Counted from the first letter of the stretch, positions 10,622 to 22,169 are shown. The stretch: 64,000 nt of DNA from Serratia quinivorans (GCF_946227985.1 NZ_CAMKGL010000002.1:519266-583265); one strand, 5' to 3'. Made by a program: numbers and translations. Notes: generated from the letters alone by a model not told the origin.

Positions 10622-11395
10622 TTAATTCGCTACCCGGCGCGAAGCTTCAGCCAGCGGCGACGGTGACAGTACCCGGTCCAGCACTTCGGCTTCCAGCTCC
10701 GCCAGCCTGGCCGATCCCTTACGGCGTGGACGCGGCAGGTCAATGGTCAAATCCAACCCGATACGCCCTTCCTCAATCAAAATCACCCGATCAGCCAGCG
10801 CAATGGCTTCACTGACGTCGTGCGTCACCAGCAGTACGGTAAAACCATGCTGTTGCCACAGCCCTTCGATAAGCCCCTGCATTTCAATCCGCGTTAACGC
10901 GTCCAGCGCGCCCAAGGGCTCATCCAGCAGCAACAGGCGTGGACGGTGGATCAGTGCGCGAGCCAGCGCCACCCGCTGCTTTTGCCCGCCGGACAAGGCT
11001 GCCGGCCACTCATTGGCGCGATCGGCCAGCCCAACGGCCTCCAGCGCGTGCAATGCGTCGGCTCGCCAATGACCCCGCAGGCCGAGGCCGACATTGTCGA
11101 TCACCTTTTTCCACGGCAGCAGGCGGGCATCCTGAAACATCAGGCGAGTATCGTCCCTGGCATTGGCGAGTGGCGCATTGCCGCTTAATAATGCGCCGCT
11201 GCTGGCATTTTCCAACCCGGCCATCAGACGCAGCAGCGTGCTTTTGCCGCAACCGCTGCGGCCAACCACGGCGACGAACTGGCCGGCGCTGATGCGTAAC
11301 TGGATATTGTCGAGTACCCTGCGGTTACCGTATTGCTTGGCAATGGATTCCAGCGTGACTGGAGTCCCCTGGGGGATACGTGCGGGGGTCGTCAT
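10622..11395 (-). CDS. ssuB: Aliphatic sulfonate ABC transporter ATPase SsuB
   Basis: ATP-hydrolysing subunit of the SsuABC importer for alkanesulfonates, 257 aa. It shows Walker [10 protein letters not shown], signature [14 protein letters not shown] and Walker B LLLLDEP. It is the last gene of ssuEADCB. Its ATG overlaps the ssuC stop by 4 nt (ATGA), indicating translational coupling. Same order as E. coli, where the operon responds to sulfate starvation through CysB and Cbl. Confidence 0.95.
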   Translation of the reverse strand: MTTPARIPQGTPVTLESIAKQYGNRRVLDNIQLRISAGQFVAVVGRSGCGKSTLLRLMAGLENASSGALLSGNAPLANARDDTRLMFQDARLLPWKKVIDNVGLGLRGHWRADALHALEAVGLADRANEWPAALSGGQKQRVALARALIHRPRLLLLDEPLGALDALTRIEMQGLIEGLWQQHGFTVLLVTHDVSEAIALADRVILIEEGRIGLDLTIDLPRPRRKGSARLAELEAEVLDRVLSPSPLAEASRRVAN

Positions 11396-12186
11396 AACGC
11401 TTCTCCTTGCTTCAGTTGATAGGCCGGATGCCAGCGCAGCCAGACGCGTTCAAGCAATTGGGCGCTGACGTCTGCCAGTTTGCCGAGCAGGGCGTACAAC
11501 ACAATGGCGACTACCACCACGTCGGTCTGCAGGAATTCACGGGCGTTCATCGCCAGATAGCCAATCCCCGAATTGGCGGAAATGGTTTCGGCTACGATCA
11601 GTGTCAGCCACATAAAGCCCAATGCGAAACGCACGCCGACCATGATCGAGGGCAGGGCGCCCGGTAAAACCACCTGGGCGAATAACTGGAAACCGCTCAG
11701 GCCGTAGCTGCGTGCCATTTCAAGCAGGCCCCGATCGATATTCTTGATACCGTGATAGGTATTCAGATAGATAGGGAACAGGGTGCCCAACGCCACCAGA
11801 AAAATCTTGGCGGACTCATCGATGCCAAACCACAGGATCACCAGCGGGATTAATGCCAGATGTGGCACGTTGCGGATCATCTGCACGGAACTGTCCAGCA
11901 AGCGTTCGCCCCAGCGCGACAGGCCGGTGATAAAGCCCAGCGCCAGCCCGATGCTGCCGCCAATGCTAAAACCGATCAACGCGCGCCAACTGCTGATGGT
12001 CAGGTGTTGCCACAGTTCGCCGCTCTTGGTCAGGGTCCAGAAAGCGGTCACTACGGCGCTTGGCGCCGGCAGAATGCGGTTCGACAGCCAGCCAGCCTCC
12101 ACGGATATTTGCCAGACTGCCACCAGCGCCACCGGCAATGCCCAGGGTGCCAACCGGTGCAAGATTCGTTGTGTGCCGTTTGCCAT
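11392..12186 (-). CDS. ssuC: Aliphatic sulfonate ABC transporter permease SsuC
   Basis: Inner-membrane permease of the sulfonate importer, 264 aa, with about six hydrophobic segments. The EAA loop that docks SsuB is visible in the cytoplasmic segment around [20 protein letters not shown]. It starts 11 nt after ssuD and overlaps ssuB by 4 nt. Confidence 0.95.
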   Translation of the reverse strand: MANGTQRILHRLAPWALPVALVAVWQISVEAGWLSNRILPAPSAVVTAFWTLTKSGELWQHLTISSWRALIGFSIGGSIGLALGFITGLSRWGERLLDSSVQMIRNVPHLALIPLVILWFGIDESAKIFLVALGTLFPIYLNTYHGIKNIDRGLLEMARSYGLSGFQLFAQVVLPGALPSIMVGVRFALGFMWLTLIVAETISANSGIGYLAMNAREFLQTDVVVVAIVLYALLGKLADVSAQLLERVWLRWHPAYQLKQGEAL

Positions 12187-12197
12187 AGTGCGGCTCC

Positions 12198-13346
12198 TCA
12201 GCTTTGCGATGCTTTTTGTGGAATATAAATATTGGCCACCACTTCGCCCTGTGCTTTGACCGATCGGCGTGGCGTGGGCACTTGGGTTTCCACCAGATCA
12301 AGATGCGGGAACAGCAGTTCGCCAACGCGATAGGCTTCTTCCAGATGCGGGTAACCGGACAAAATAAAGGTGTCGATGCCCAGATCGGCGTATTCCTGCA
12401 TACGTGCCGCCACCGTCGGGCCATCGCCAACCAGCGCGGTTCCGGCACCGCCACGCACCAAACCCACCCCGGCCCACAGATTGGGGCTGATCTCCAGATT
12501 GTCCTTCTTGCCGCCGTGCAATGCCGCCATCCGTTGTTGCCCTACGGAGTCAAACCGAGCGAAGGCCTGCTGGGCATCGGCAATGGTTTTTTCATCCAGA
12601 TTGGCAATCAGCCGGTCGGCTGCTCGCCAGGCTTCCTCGGTGGTTTCGCGCACAATGACGTGCAGGCGGATACCGAAACGCACCTGGCGACCTTTGGCTG
12701 CGGCCTTGGCGCGTACCTCGGCAATTTTTTCTTTTACCTGCGTCGGCGGCTCGCCCCAGGTGAGATACATTTCAACCTGATCGGCTGCCAGATCCTGTGC
12801 CGCGGCGGAGGATCCGCCAAAGTAGAGCGGTGGGCGCGGTTGTTGCACCGGCGGGTACAGCAGTTTTGCGCCCTTTACCTGAATATGCTTACCGTTAAAG
12901 TCGACGGTTTCTCCTTCCAGTACCTTGCGCCAGATATGGGTGAACTCCGCCGAGGCCTCGTAGCGTTCTTCGTGATTCAGGTGCAGACCTTCCGCCGCCA
13001 ATTCATCAGGATCGCCGCCGGTGACCAGATTAAACAGGGCCCGGCCGTTGGAAAGACGATCCAGCGTCGCTGCCTGGCGAGCCGCAAGAGTGGGTGAAAT
13101 AATGCCGGGGCGCAGGGCTACCAGAAATTTCAGTCGTTGGGTGACCGGGATTAGCGAGGCGGCCACCAGCCAGGAGTCTTCACATGATCGGCCGGTCGGG
13201 ATCAGCACGCCACCAAAACCCAATCGATCGGCCGCCTGGGCGATTTGCTGTAAATAACCGTAATCGACGCTGCGGGCACCTTCAGTGCTGCCAAGATAGT
13301 GACCGTCACCGTGGGTAGGTAAAAACCAAAATACGTTCAGGCTCAT
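12198..13346 (-). CDS. ssuD: FMNH2-dependent alkanesulfonate monooxygenase SsuD
   Basis: Cleaves alkanesulfonates to aldehyde and sulfite using FMNH2 from SsuE and O2; cytoplasmic, 382 aa (E. coli 381). It is a luciferase-like TIM barrel beginning [19 protein letters not shown] and carrying the family segments [18 protein letters not shown] and [18 protein letters not shown]. The ribosome-binding site AGGAG lies 8 nt before ATG. It is 16 nt downstream of ssuA in the operon. Confidence 0.96.
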   Translation of the reverse strand: MSLNVFWFLPTHGDGHYLGSTEGARSVDYGYLQQIAQAADRLGFGGVLIPTGRSCEDSWLVAASLIPVTQRLKFLVALRPGIISPTLAARQAATLDRLSNGRALFNLVTGGDPDELAAEGLHLNHEERYEASAEFTHIWRKVLEGETVDFNGKHIQVKGAKLLYPPVQQPRPPLYFGGSSAAAQDLAADQVEMYLTWGEPPTQVKEKIAEVRAKAAAKGRQVRFGIRLHVIVRETTEEAWRAADRLIANLDEKTIADAQQAFARFDSVGQQRMAALHGGKKDNLEISPNLWAGVGLVRGGAGTALVGDGPTVAARMQEYADLGIDTFILSGYPHLEEAYRVGELLFPHLDLVETQVPTPRRSVKAQGEVVANIYIPQKASQS

Positions 13347-13362
13347 CCTCAGTTCTCCTAAA

Positions 13363-14328
13363 TTATTGTGCGCTCGGGTGCCAGATGCGTTGCGAAATAT
13401 CGACTTTCACCGGCACCAGGTGGTTGGCATAAAACAGATCGGCGGTTTGCTGCTGAGCGGCGATGGTGTGTGCGTCCAGCGGTTTGATAGCGGTGGGCGG
13501 GCGGTGATCCAGATAGGTCGAAATCACTTTCTCCGGCAGGCCCATGGCATTGGCCAGCAGCGTGACGCTTTGCGCACGGTCGCTCAGGGTTAGCGCATCG
13601 GCCTGGGTCAGCGTATCGAGCACCTGTTGAATAAACGGCCCGTTGGCCTCGGTATAAGTTCGCACCGCCAAATAGAAGGAGCCGGTTTGATTCAGATCGG
13701 TACCGTCACCCAACACTCGTACGCCGCCCTGCAACAAGGCAGCGGAGTAGTAAGGATCCCAAATCGTCCAGGCATCGACATTGCCCTGCTGGAAGGCGGC
13801 GCGGGCATCGGCCGGAGTCAGATAGACAGGTTGAATATCAGTGAATTTCAGCCCGGCTTTTTGCAATGAGCGCAGCAGCAGATTGTGGGAGCTGGAGCCT
13901 TTCTGGAAGGCCACCTTGTGGCCCTTTAGCTCCGCGACGGTTTTGATTGGGCTGTTCTCCGGAACCAGGATCACTTCTGCCTTGGGTTTTGGCGGCTCTA
14001 CGCCAACATACAGCAGGTCCGCTCCGGCAGCCTGGGCGAAAATCGGCGGGATATCGCCGGTACTGCCCAGATCGATACTGCCGACGTTCAGCGCTTCAAG
14101 CATCTGCGGGCCGGCGGGGAATTCGATCCAACTGATTTTGGTGTTGGGAAAACGCTGTTCCAACAGCCGGTGGGTTTTTGCCAGTACCAGACTGACCGAT
14201 CCTTTTTGGTAACCAATGCGAAACTGCGCCGGATCCTGTGCGCTGGCGGCATTGATCCATGCCAACGAGATGATGCCCGCTAATGCGCTGGTGCCAAGCC
14301 AACGGCCCAGTGAAGAAAGTCGTTTCAT
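13363..14328 (-). CDS. ssuA: Aliphatic sulfonate-binding protein SsuA
   Basis: Periplasmic solute-binding component of the sulfonate importer, 321 aa. The start is placed at the ATG at 14328 ([20 protein letters not shown]) because it gives a signal peptide ending ASA-QDPAQF and has AAGGAA 6-7 nt upstream. A longer open frame to 14520 only overlaps ssuE. The NMT1/SsuA-like fold is suggested by [18 protein letters not shown] and [18 protein letters not shown]. Confidence 0.94.
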   Translation of the reverse strand: MKRLSSLGRWLGTSALAGIISLAWINAASAQDPAQFRIGYQKGSVSLVLAKTHRLLEQRFPNTKISWIEFPAGPQMLEALNVGSIDLGSTGDIPPIFAQAAGADLLYVGVEPPKPKAEVILVPENSPIKTVAELKGHKVAFQKGSSSHNLLLRSLQKAGLKFTDIQPVYLTPADARAAFQQGNVDAWTIWDPYYSAALLQGGVRVLGDGTDLNQTGSFYLAVRTYTEANGPFIQQVLDTLTQADALTLSDRAQSVTLLANAMGLPEKVISTYLDHRPPTAIKPLDAHTIAAQQQTADLFYANHLVPVKVDISQRIWHPSAQ

Positions 14329-14353
14329 GCTTATTTCCTTATATGCTGTGCCA

Positions 14354-14932
14354 TCAGGCAGTTTGGCGGGCAAAAAGAGAGGGGGGGAGCTTGGCTCTTG
14401 GTGGCTTGCGGCGGCCCAACGCCAGATAAAAGCTTTCCAGGGCTTCTTCCAGCCGGACGGCCAGATTCTCGGCCAGGGTGACCTCTTCCCCGTCCAGCAC
14501 CACCTGACTGTCATCGGCAAATACCCCGTGCAGCACTTCCTGCGCTTTCAGCGCCGCCAGAACTGGCTTGAGGGCGTAGTCCACTGCCAACATATGGCCA
14601 ATGGAACCGCCGGTGGCCAGCGGTAATACCACCTTATGGTCCAGCGCACGCTCCGGCAGCAGATCCAGCAGGGTCTTCAGCGCACCGGAAAACGACGCCT
14701 TATACACCGGTGTCGAGACCAGCAGGCCGTCGGCCTGTGCCAGTTGCTCGGTAAAGGCTTTGATCGCCGGGCTGTTAAAATTGGCATACAGTAAATCTTC
14801 GGCATCAAAATCGTGCAGGGTATAGGAGATCACCTCCACGCCTTGTTGCTGCAACCAGTTTTTACTCAGAGAAAGCAGTGCTGCCGAGCGTGATGGGATG
14901 CGGGGGCTGCCGGCCAGTGATATAACGCGCAT
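14354..14932 (-). CDS. ssuE: NADPH-dependent FMN reductase SsuE
   Basis: Supplies FMNH2 to SsuD; flavodoxin-like fold, 192 aa. The start [11 protein letters not shown] is chosen because it matches E. coli SsuE and has AAGGAG 6 nt upstream; a GTG two codons earlier (14938) lies inside that ribosome-binding region. The flavin phosphate loop is [11 protein letters not shown], with the conserved [20 protein letters not shown]. It is the first gene of the operon. The 259-bp gap to pyrD holds both promoters; no unambiguous Cbl or CysB site could be called by eye. Confidence 0.95.
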   Translation of the reverse strand: MRVISLAGSPRIPSRSAALLSLSKNWLQQQGVEVISYTLHDFDAEDLLYANFNSPAIKAFTEQLAQADGLLVSTPVYKASFSGALKTLLDLLPERALDHKVVLPLATGGSIGHMLAVDYALKPVLAALKAQEVLHGVFADDSQVVLDGEEVTLAENLAVRLEEALESFYLALGRRKPPRAKLPPSLFARQTA

Positions 14933-15081
14933 TACCACTCCTTATAACTAAAAGTTAGGTTTAATCAGAAAATTGTCGAGAAGTGTTTTAAACCTATCAG
15001 CAATAAGGTGGGTTACTTAAATCTCATTTTTCGATTTTGTTATGCGCAAATGCGGATTGGCGGCGGTTTGGGCCTATGCAG

Positions 15082-15097
15082 GGGAAAACGATTGCGT
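15082..15097 (+). promoter_or_regulatory. Candidate PurR operator upstream of pyrD
   Basis: GGGAAAACGATTGCGT matches 12 of 16 positions of the PurR consensus ACGCAAACGTTTGCGT, including the central CG and the full right half. E. coli pyrD is a known PurR target. It lies about 60-75 bp before the predicted transcript start. Confidence 0.5.
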
Positions 15098-15148
15098 AAA
15101 AAACGTTTTTTTTGCTTTTAATCAATTCCAATTGGTCAGGGGATACCG

Positions 15149-15189
15149 GATAATACGCCCCCGGTTTGCAACCGGGAAATCAGGAGAGT
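15149..15189 (+). promoter_or_regulatory. pyrD promoter and CTP-sensing leader hairpin
   Basis: The -10 box GATAAT (15149-15154) is followed by GCCCCCGG, in which transcription should start. Next comes a 7-bp perfect stem CCCGGTT / AACCGGG (15160-15176) five bases before the AGGAG ribosome-binding site. This block is nearly identical to E. coli pyrD. There, CTP level selects a start at C (hairpin formed, translation low) or at a downstream G (hairpin lost, translation high). The mechanism here is inferred from conservation. Confidence 0.75.
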
Positions 15190-15191
15190 AC

Positions 15192-16202
15192 ATGTACTAC
15201 CCCCTCATCAGAAAAGCGTTGTTCCAGCTCGATCCCGAGCGTGCGCATGAATTGACTTTTCAGCAGCTTCGCCGTGTCACCGGCACCCCGTTAGAATTCC
15301 TTATTCGTCAGTCTGTGCCGACCAAACCGGTAAGCTGCATGGGGCTCTCTTTTAAAAACCCATTGGGCTTGGCCGCCGGTCTGGATAAAGACGGCGAGTG
15401 TATCGATGCATTTGGCGCCATGGGCTTTGGTTTTGTCGAAGTCGGCACCGTAACGCCGCGCCCGCAGTCGGGCAACGACAAACCGCGTCTGTTCCGCATT
15501 GTCGAGGCCGAAGGCCTGATCAACCGCATGGGCTTTAATAACCAGGGCGTTGATAATCTGGTTGAAAACGTTAAGAAATCCCATTTCGGCGGCATTCTGG
15601 GGATTAATATCGGCAAGAATAAAGACACCCCGGTTGATCAGGGAAAAGACGATTATCTAATCTGCATGGATAAAGTTTATCCGTATGCCGGTTATATCGC
15701 GATTAACATTTCGTCACCTAATACCCCAGGATTACGATCCTTACAGTATGGCGAAGCCTTGGACGATCTTCTGGCCGCGATTAAAAATAAGCAGCAGGAA
15801 TTGCATGAGCGCCATCACAAATATGTGCCGGTGGCAGTAAAGATCGCGCCGGATCTTTCTGAAGAAGAATTGATCCAAATAGCCGACAGCCTGGTGCGTC
15901 ATAATATAGATGGCGTGATCGCGACCAATACCACGCTGGATCGTAAATTGATCCAGGGTCTGAATTATTGTGAGCAAATGGGGGGCCTGAGTGGTCGTCC
16001 GCTGCAGGCGAGCAGCACCGAAGTGATCCGTCGTTTGTCACTTGAGCTGCAAGGGCGCTTGCCGATTATCGGCGTTGGCGGAATTGATTCCCTGATGGCG
16101 GCGCGGGAAAAAATGGCGGCAGGGGCTTCACTGGTGCAAATTTATTCCGGGTTTATCTTCAAGGGTCCACGCCTGATAAAAGATATCGTTAACTACATCT
16201 AA
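15192..16202 (+). CDS. pyrD: Dihydroorotate dehydrogenase (quinone), class 2
   Basis: Fourth step of de novo pyrimidine synthesis: oxidises dihydroorotate to orotate, passing electrons through FMN to membrane quinone. It has 336 aa, as in E. coli. The start at 15192 ([20 protein letters not shown]) is supported by the AGGAG and by the family N-terminus that anchors to the inner membrane; an upstream in-frame ATG at 15042 lies before the promoter. The catalytic-serine motif NISSPNTPG and FMN motif [19 protein letters not shown] are present. In this window it pairs conceptually with the rut degradation operon. Confidence 0.96.
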   Translation: MYYPLIRKALFQLDPERAHELTFQQLRRVTGTPLEFLIRQSVPTKPVSCMGLSFKNPLGLAAGLDKDGECIDAFGAMGFGFVEVGTVTPRPQSGNDKPRLFRIVEAEGLINRMGFNNQGVDNLVENVKKSHFGGILGINIGKNKDTPVDQGKDDYLICMDKVYPYAGYIAINISSPNTPGLRSLQYGEALDDLLAAIKNKQQELHERHHKYVPVAVKIAPDLSEEELIQIADSLVRHNIDGVIATNTTLDRKLIQGLNYCEQMGGLSGRPLQASSTEVIRRLSLELQGRLPIIGVGGIDSLMAAREKMAAGASLVQIYSGFIFKGPRLIKDIVNYI

Positions 16203-16222
16203 TATTTTTCCTTTCATTTTCC

Positions 16223-16248
16223 GCCGGGGGTTTATTTATTCCCCCGGC
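16223..16248 (+). terminator. Hairpin downstream of pyrD
   Basis: Perfect 8-bp stem GCCGGGGG / CCCCCGGC with a 10-nt AT-rich loop lies 20 bp past the pyrD stop. The following T-run is weak. Confidence 0.6.
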
Positions 16249-16377
16249 TCGTCTATATTTTGTCCACTAGCATAAATATCGTTCGCGGAATTATCCGATG
16301 TTTAAGCGACTTTAGTGGTGATAAAATCACCTTTTAGGGTAAATATTGCGTGGCATGGGCAGCGAGAAGGATAAGAG

Positions 16378-16926
16378 ATGAAGATAAAACCTGACGATAA
16401 TTGGCGTTGGTATTTTGACGCTGAACACGATCGGCTAATGCTGGATTTAGCCAATGGTATGATCTTTCGCTCGCGCTTCCCAGCCAAAATGTTAACCCCG
16501 GATGCCTTCGATGAATGCTCTTTCTGTGTCGATGACGCCGCGCTTTATTTTAATTACGAAGAGCAGTGCAAACAGATAAAGCTTAGCCATGAGCAGCGTG
16601 CTGAGCTGGTATTAAATGCCCTGGTGGCTTATCGCTTCCTGAAACCGCTGATGCCGAAGAGCTGGCATTTTTCTCAGCAGCATTATCCGTTGCAGCCGAA
16701 GAACGGCGAACTGGCGGCGGTGAAAGTGATGGAAAGCGGCATTGAAGCCCGACTGCTGGTGGTGGAAGCCGGCGATAACGCCAGCCTGTGCCTGCTGGCG
16801 CAAAATCAGCTTTCACTGGCCGGTCGCACCATGGTGCTGGGCGATGCCATCAAAGTGATGCACGATCGCCTTAAACCCTGCGCGCAAGATGAAGCCTCAG
16901 CCCCGGCTTACGACAGGGCGATGTAA
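16378..16926 (+). CDS. zapC: Cell division protein ZapC
   Basis: FtsZ-bundling factor that stabilises the Z-ring at midcell; cytoplasmic, 182 aa (E. coli 180). It starts [20 protein letters not shown], with the conserved [18 protein letters not shown]. It stands alone between pyrD and the convergent ycbX, as in E. coli, and its stop is 5 nt from that of ycbX with no hairpin between. Confidence 0.93.
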   Translation: MKIKPDDNWRWYFDAEHDRLMLDLANGMIFRSRFPAKMLTPDAFDECSFCVDDAALYFNYEEQCKQIKLSHEQRAELVLNALVAYRFLKPLMPKSWHFSQQHYPLQPKNGELAAVKVMESGIEARLLVVEAGDNASLCLLAQNQLSLAGRTMVLGDAIKVMHDRLKPCAQDEASAPAYDRAM

Positions 16927-16931
16927 GGCCA

Positions 16932-18035
16932 TTACACCAGCGTCAAATCGCTTTTGGGAATACAGCTGCAGCAAAGAATGGTGCCATTGTTGGCCACCGC
17001 ACTTTTCTTCAGCGGTGCCACTTCGCCATTGACCAAAGTAATACGACAACTTCCGCAAATTCCCGCGCGGCATGAATAAGGCACGCGGAGCCCCTGCTGT
17101 TCCAACTGCTCCAGTAATATCTGCTGATTGTTGCCGGTAAACACCGTTCCCGCGTAGTCAATAGTGACGCTCTGCGTACTGTCCTGCGGTGCCTGCACGC
17201 TTTCAACCACTTTACCTGCGCCATAAGGGCGTGGCGGCTTGGTGGATAACACTTCAACGGCATCGCCAACGCGGATAATGCCGCTATTGCGCGCCACCAT
17301 ATTCTGGCCAAAATCGACATCGCCATTATCGGCGGTGCGGAATTTCTGCAGGGTACTCAGCGGTTCACCACTCGGATGTTTACGCCCACGTTCGGTACTG
17401 ACGGTGGTCAGCACGCAGCGGCTGCATGGCTTCACCAGGTCAAACATCACGTCACCGACACGGATCACCTGCCAGCCATCTTCTGCCCAGGCGCTGGCGC
17501 CAGTCACCACCAGGTTCGGACGAAACTGTTCCAGCTTGATGCTGCCGGGGCAGCGCTGTTGCAGGTCGTTGAACGAGGCTTCGTTAATTAACAGGTAGGG
17601 ATAACCGTCGGCGAAAGACAGGGGGATTTCCGGGTGTTTTTTAACGCGTCGGGTCAGCTCCGGGCCGAGCCAACGCAATTGCACGTCACGCTGGAAATAG
17701 CCGCTCAGCCAGCTATTAATCGCCGGTGGTGCAATCAAGGCGGTGAAATGGTTGCCCCAGACTTCGGTCGGTTGCGCTTCGGCGGCGAAATCGCTAAAGC
17801 GGATGGCGGCACTTTCTCCGTCCGGTGCAGTCAGGAACAGGCCGTCTGCCAGCAGTGCCGGAGTGAATAGCACCATCTGCGGATATTGCCGCGCAGTAAT
17901 AAAGGTGCCATCTGGCTCAGTGATCATAAAAGTACGATCGAAAGCCAGGCCACTACTGGAAACCTGGGCGTGAGAAAGCTGCAAACCCCGAAGCGATTTA
18001 ACCGGATGAACGTAAAGTTTGGCTAGCGTAATCAC
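16932..18035 (-). CDS. ycbX: YcbX, MOSC/2Fe-2S molybdenum-cofactor reductase
   Basis: Two-part protein, 367 aa. The N-terminal MOSC beta-barrel and MOSC core bind molybdenum cofactor ([20 protein letters not shown] includes the cofactor cysteine region). The C-terminal plant-type ferredoxin domain has cysteines 322, 327 and 330 plus one from the CCSC cluster at 355-358. In E. coli it detoxifies N-hydroxylated bases such as 6-N-hydroxylaminopurine together with CysJ. It is divergent from rlmL. Confidence 0.92.
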   Translation of the reverse strand: MITLAKLYVHPVKSLRGLQLSHAQVSSSGLAFDRTFMITEPDGTFITARQYPQMVLFTPALLADGLFLTAPDGESAAIRFSDFAAEAQPTEVWGNHFTALIAPPAINSWLSGYFQRDVQLRWLGPELTRRVKKHPEIPLSFADGYPYLLINEASFNDLQQRCPGSIKLEQFRPNLVVTGASAWAEDGWQVIRVGDVMFDLVKPCSRCVLTTVSTERGRKHPSGEPLSTLQKFRTADNGDVDFGQNMVARNSGIIRVGDAVEVLSTKPPRPYGAGKVVESVQAPQDSTQSVTIDYAGTVFTGNNQQILLEQLEQQGLRVPYSCRAGICGSCRITLVNGEVAPLKKSAVANNGTILCCSCIPKSDLTLV

Positions 18036-18076
18036 CCTTGTCTCCGCGCGATTAGTAAATAGAAGGGAGCAACTTT

Positions 18077-18104
18077 ATGACAAGCGGTCTGGATTAGCTA
18101 TAAT
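18077..18104 (+). promoter_or_regulatory. Promoter of rlmL-uup
   Basis: A perfect -10 TATAAT (18099-18104) lies 16 bp after ATGACA (18077-18082) as -35. The predicted start near 18111 leaves a leader of about 28 nt before the rlmL ATG. Confidence 0.6.
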
Positions 18105-18138
18105 GCGCAACAATTTTCTTTTTGGTGATAAGTACGAT

Positions 18139-20259
18139 ATGAACTCTCTGTTTGCCAGCACGGCGCGTGGACTGGAAGAACTGTTAAAAAGCGAACTCGA
18201 AGCGCTGGGCGCTCACGCCTGTAAAGTCGTACAGGGTGGGGTACATTTTCAGGGTGACGATCGTCTTCTGTACCAAAGCTTGCTGTGGAGCCGTTTGGCC
18301 TCACGTATTTTGCTGCCGTTGAATGAATTCCGCGTACACAGCGATCTGGATTTGTACCTGGGCGTACAGGCGATCGACTGGACGAGCATTTTTGGTGTGG
18401 ATAAAACTTTCGCCGTTCACTTCAGTGGCGTTAATGAAGAGATCCGCAACAGCCAATATGGCGCACTGAAGGTCAAGGACGCCATTGTCGACAGTTTTAC
18501 CCGCAAAATTGAACAGCGCCCGACGGTGGCGAAGCAGCAGCCGGACATTCGCGTCAATGTGTTCCTGCAACGCGATATGGCCAGCGTAGCGCTTGATTTG
18601 AGCGGTGAAGGCCTGCACCAGCGTGGTTATCGTGATCTGACCGGACAGGCACCGCTGAAAGAAAGCCTGGCCGCGGCGATTGTACAGCGTTCCGGCTGGC
18701 AGCCGGGCACGCCGATGCTGGATCCAATGTGTGGTTCGGGCACCCTGCTGATCGAAGCGGCGATGATTGCTTCCGACCGCGCACCTGGCCTGCATCGTCA
18801 ACACTGGGGCTTTACCGCCTGGAATGGTCACAACGTCGATCTGTGGCGTGAAGTGATCACCGAAGCGCAGGTGCGCGCCCGTCGTGGTCTGCAGGAAACC
18901 ACCTCGCGTTTCTTCGGCTCTGATATCGATCGCCGGGTGATTGAAATGGCTCGCGGTAACGCCCGTCGTGCCGGCGTCGCCGAACTGATTACCTTTAACG
19001 TCAACGACGTAGCCAAACTGACCAACCCGCTGCCGGAAGGCCCGACGGGTACCGTAGTCTGCAACCCGCCGTACGGTGAACGTCTGGAAAGCGAACCGGC
19101 GTTGATTGCCTTGCATAATATGCTGGGGCGTATCATGAAAAGCGCGTTTGGTGGCTGGCAGTTGTCACTGTTCAGCGCCTCACCGGAGCTGTTGAGCTGC
19201 CTGCAACTGCGTGCCGAGCGCCAGTTCAAGGCAAAAAATGGTCCGTTGGACTGCGTGCAGAAAAATTACCAACTGGCAGAAAACCCGCAGGGTGCCGGCG
19301 GCGTGCAGGTGGCGGAAGATTTTGCCAACCGTCTGCGCAAAAACCTGAAGAAGCTCGACAAGTGGGCTAAACAGCAGGGCATTGAGTGCTACCGCCTGTA
19401 CGATGCTGACCTGCCGGAATATAACGTGGCGGTGGATCGCTACGGCAGCAAAGTCGTGGTGCAGGAATATGCACCGCCGAAAACCATTGATGCGCAGAAG
19501 GCTCGTCAACGTCTGTTTGACGTGATCAACGCCACGTTGGCGGTGCTGGAATTGCCGTCCAACCAGTTGATTCTGAAAACTCGCGAGCGCCAGAAAGGCA
19601 AAAACCAGTACGAAAAGCTGGCGCAGAAAGGCGAATTCCTGCTGGTGGAAGAATTCAACGCCAAGCTGTGGGTTAACCTGACTGACTATCTTGATACCGG
19701 TCTGTTCCTCGACCACCGTATTGCCCGCCGCATGCTGGGTGAGATGAGCAAAGGCAAAGACTTCCTCAACCTGTTTGCCTATACCGGCACCGCCAGCGTG
19801 CATGCCGGGCTGGGTGGGGCGCGCAGCACCACTACCGTGGATATGTCGCGCACCTATCTGGAATGGGCGGAGAAAAACCTGCGGGTTAACGGCCTGACGG
19901 GTAAACAGCACAGATTGATCCATGCGGATTGCCTTTCATGGATGCAAAATGCCGACGAACAATTCGACGTGATCTTTATCGATCCGCCGACCTTCTCCAA
20001 CTCCAAGCGGATGGAGAACACTTTTGACGTCCAGCGCGATCACCTGGCGCTGATGCAAGATTTGAAACGGTTGCTGCGTCGTAACGGAACCATCATGTTC
20101 TCGAACAACAAGCGCGGTTTCCAGATGGATATGGCCGGCCTGAGCGCATTGGGTCTGGAGGCGAAAGAAATTACCGCCCAGACACAGTCGCAGGACTTTG
20201 CCCGTAACCGTCAAATTCATAACTGCTGGCTGCTTACCCATGCCGGCGAAGGAAAATAA
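18139..20259 (+). CDS. rlmL: Bifunctional 23S rRNA methyltransferase RlmKL
   Basis: Fused enzyme making m2G2445 (RlmL half) and m7G2069 (RlmK half) in 23S rRNA; 706 aa (E. coli 702). It has an N-terminal THUMP domain, then a SAM domain with [14 protein letters not shown] and NPPYGER. The second SAM domain has [16 protein letters not shown] and [11 protein letters not shown]. The start [20 protein letters not shown] matches E. coli; an earlier in-frame ATG at 18019 precedes the promoter and lies inside the ycbX end. Only 5 nt separate it from uup, so they form one operon. Confidence 0.96.
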   Translation: MNSLFASTARGLEELLKSELEALGAHACKVVQGGVHFQGDDRLLYQSLLWSRLASRILLPLNEFRVHSDLDLYLGVQAIDWTSIFGVDKTFAVHFSGVNEEIRNSQYGALKVKDAIVDSFTRKIEQRPTVAKQQPDIRVNVFLQRDMASVALDLSGEGLHQRGYRDLTGQAPLKESLAAAIVQRSGWQPGTPMLDPMCGSGTLLIEAAMIASDRAPGLHRQHWGFTAWNGHNVDLWREVITEAQVRARRGLQETTSRFFGSDIDRRVIEMARGNARRAGVAELITFNVNDVAKLTNPLPEGPTGTVVCNPPYGERLESEPALIALHNMLGRIMKSAFGGWQLSLFSASPELLSCLQLRAERQFKAKNGPLDCVQKNYQLAENPQGAGGVQVAEDFANRLRKNLKKLDKWAKQQGIECYRLYDADLPEYNVAVDRYGSKVVVQEYAPPKTIDAQKARQRLFDVINATLAVLELPSNQLILKTRERQKGKNQYEKLAQKGEFLLVEEFNAKLWVNLTDYLDTGLFLDHRIARRMLGEMSKGKDFLNLFAYTGTASVHAGLGGARSTTTVDMSRTYLEWAEKNLRVNGLTGKQHRLIHADCLSWMQNADEQFDVIFIDPPTFSNSKRMENTFDVQRDHLALMQDLKRLLRRNGTIMFSNNKRGFQMDMAGLSALGLEAKEITAQTQSQDFARNRQIHNCWLLTHAGEGK

Positions 20260-20264
20260 TTACT

Positions 20265-22169
20265 ATGTCGTTAATTAGCATGTCCGGTGCCTGGCTGTCC
20301 TTCAGCGATGCACCACTTTTAGACAACACCGAAATTCATATTGAAGACAACGAACGCGTTTGTCTGGTTGGGCGCAATGGCGCCGGTAAATCCACGCTGT
20401 TGAAGATCCTCGGTAAAGAAATTCCGCTGGATGACGGCCGGGTGATTTACGAGCAGGATCTGATTGTGGCCCGTCTGCAACAGGATCCTCCGCGCAATAT
20501 CGGCGGTACGGTGTTTGATTTCGTGGCTGAAGGCGTCGCCGAGCAGGCGGAACACCTGAAAGCCTACCACGCGATTTCGCATCTGGTGGAAACCGACCCA
20601 AGCGAAAAAAACCTGACGCGCATGGCACAGATTATGGAGATCCTCGATCACCAGGGCCTGTGGCAACTCGACAGCCGCATCAGTGAAGTGCTGTTGCAGT
20701 TGGGCCTGAATGGGGATGCGGAACTTTCCTCGCTCTCCGGCGGCTGGCTACGTAAAGCGGCGCTGGGCCGTGCGTTGGTCAGCTCTCCGCGCGTACTGTT
20801 GCTCGATGAACCGACCAACCACCTGGACATTTCAACCATCGATTGGCTGGAAGGTTTCCTGAAAGAGTTCCAGGGCAGCATCGTGTTTATTTCCCACGAC
20901 CGTTCCTTTATCCGCAATATGGCGACGCGCATTGTCGATCTCGATCGCGGCAAGTTGGTGTCCTGGCCGGGCAACTACGATTTATACCTGCTGAGCAAAG
21001 AAGAAGCGCTGCGGGTGGAAGAGCTGCAAAATGCCGAATTTGACCGCAAGCTGGCGCAGGAAGAAGTGTGGATCCGTCAGGGTATCAAGGCACGTCGTAC
21101 TCGTAACGAAGGCCGCGTTCGTGCGCTGAAGGCGTTACGTAACGAGCGTTCCGAACGCCGTGAAGTGATGGGCACCGCCAAGATGCAGGTGGAAGAAGCG
21201 GTACGCTCCGGCAAAATCGTGTTTGAGATGGAAGACGTTAACTATCAGGTTGGCGGCAAAGTGCTGGTACGTAATTTCTCCGCCCAGGTACAGCGTGGCG
21301 ACAAAATTGCGTTGGTCGGCCCGAACGGTTGCGGCAAAACTACGCTGCTGAAACTGATGCTCAGCCAGTTGAAAGCCGACAGCGGCCGCGTGCACTGCGG
21401 GACCAAGCTGGAAGTGGCCTACTTCGACCAGCACCGCGCGGATCTGGATCCGGAACGTACGGTAATGGACAACCTGGCGGAAGGTAAGCAGGAAGTGTTG
21501 GTCAACGGCCGTTCCCGTCACGTGCTGGGTTATCTGCAGGACTTCCTGTTTCATCCTAAACGCGCGATGACGCCGGTGAAAGCCTTGTCGGGCGGTGAGC
21601 GTAATCGTCTGTTGCTGGCCAAGCTGTTCCTGAAGCCTAGTAACTTATTGATCCTCGATGAACCTACCAACGACCTTGATGTTGAAACGCTGGAGTTGCT
21701 GGAAGAGCTGATCGACGGCTACCAGGGCACCGTGATGTTGGTCAGCCACGATCGTCAGTTCGTTGATAACTCGGTGACCGAATGCTGGATCTTTGAAGGC
21801 AACGGCGAGATCAGCACCTTCGTCGGCGGTTATTACGACGCGCATCATCAACGCGCGACGGCTAAACCGATCCGTCAGGTAACGGCTGAACAGAACAAGC
21901 CTGCGGCAGAAAAAAAGGCTGAACAACCAAAGAAAACAGCGGCTAAACTGAGCTATAACCTGTTACGTGAGCTGGAGCAGTTGCCACAACGTCTGGAACA
22001 GCTGGAAGCGGAAATTACTGCGCTGCAGGCGCAAATGAGCGATGCTGATTTCTTCACTCGCCCTCACAGCGAAACGCAACAGGTGCTGACGGCACTGGCC
22101 ACGGCCGAAGGGACTCTGGAAGAGGCGTTCGCCCGCTGGGAAGAGCTGGAAGCGATGAAAAACGGCTAG
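20265..22169 (+). CDS. uup: ABC-F ATPase Uup
   Basis: Soluble tandem ABC-F protein acting on ribosomes and influencing precise transposon excision; 634 aa. The first ATPase has Walker A GRNGAGKST at 36-44 and signature LSGGWLRKAALGRAL. An arginine-rich ABC-F linker (about 255-315) follows. The second ATPase has GPNGCGKTT at 352-360 and LSGGERNRLLLAKL. The C-terminal coiled-coil, rich in E, Q and L (about 555-630), is the DNA-binding domain in E. coli Uup. It follows rlmL by 5 nt. An inverted repeat AATACCGCC / GGCGGTATT (22179-22209) lies between uup and pqiA without a T-run. Confidence 0.96.
   Translation: MSLISMSGAWLSFSDAPLLDNTEIHIEDNERVCLVGRNGAGKSTLLKILGKEIPLDDGRVIYEQDLIVARLQQDPPRNIGGTVFDFVAEGVAEQAEHLKAYHAISHLVETDPSEKNLTRMAQIMEILDHQGLWQLDSRISEVLLQLGLNGDAELSSLSGGWLRKAALGRALVSSPRVLLLDEPTNHLDISTIDWLEGFLKEFQGSIVFISHDRSFIRNMATRIVDLDRGKLVSWPGNYDLYLLSKEEALRVEELQNAEFDRKLAQEEVWIRQGIKARRTRNEGRVRALKALRNERSERREVMGTAKMQVEEAVRSGKIVFEMEDVNYQVGGKVLVRNFSAQVQRGDKIALVGPNGCGKTTLLKLMLSQLKADSGRVHCGTKLEVAYFDQHRADLDPERTVMDNLAEGKQEVLVNGRSRHVLGYLQDFLFHPKRAMTPVKALSGGERNRLLLAKLFLKPSNLLILDEPTNDLDVETLELLEELIDGYQGTVMLVSHDRQFVDNSVTECWIFEGNGEISTFVGGYYDAHHQRATAKPIRQVTAEQNKPAAEKKAEQPKKTAAKLSYNLLRELEQLPQRLEQLEAEITALQAQMSDADFFTRPHSETQQVLTALATAEGTLEEAFARWEELEAMKNG

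Noticed and set aside
18019-18138. Longer N-terminus for RlmL
   Set aside because: The extra frame precedes the TATAAT promoter and overlaps ycbX; the E. coli start is at 18139.
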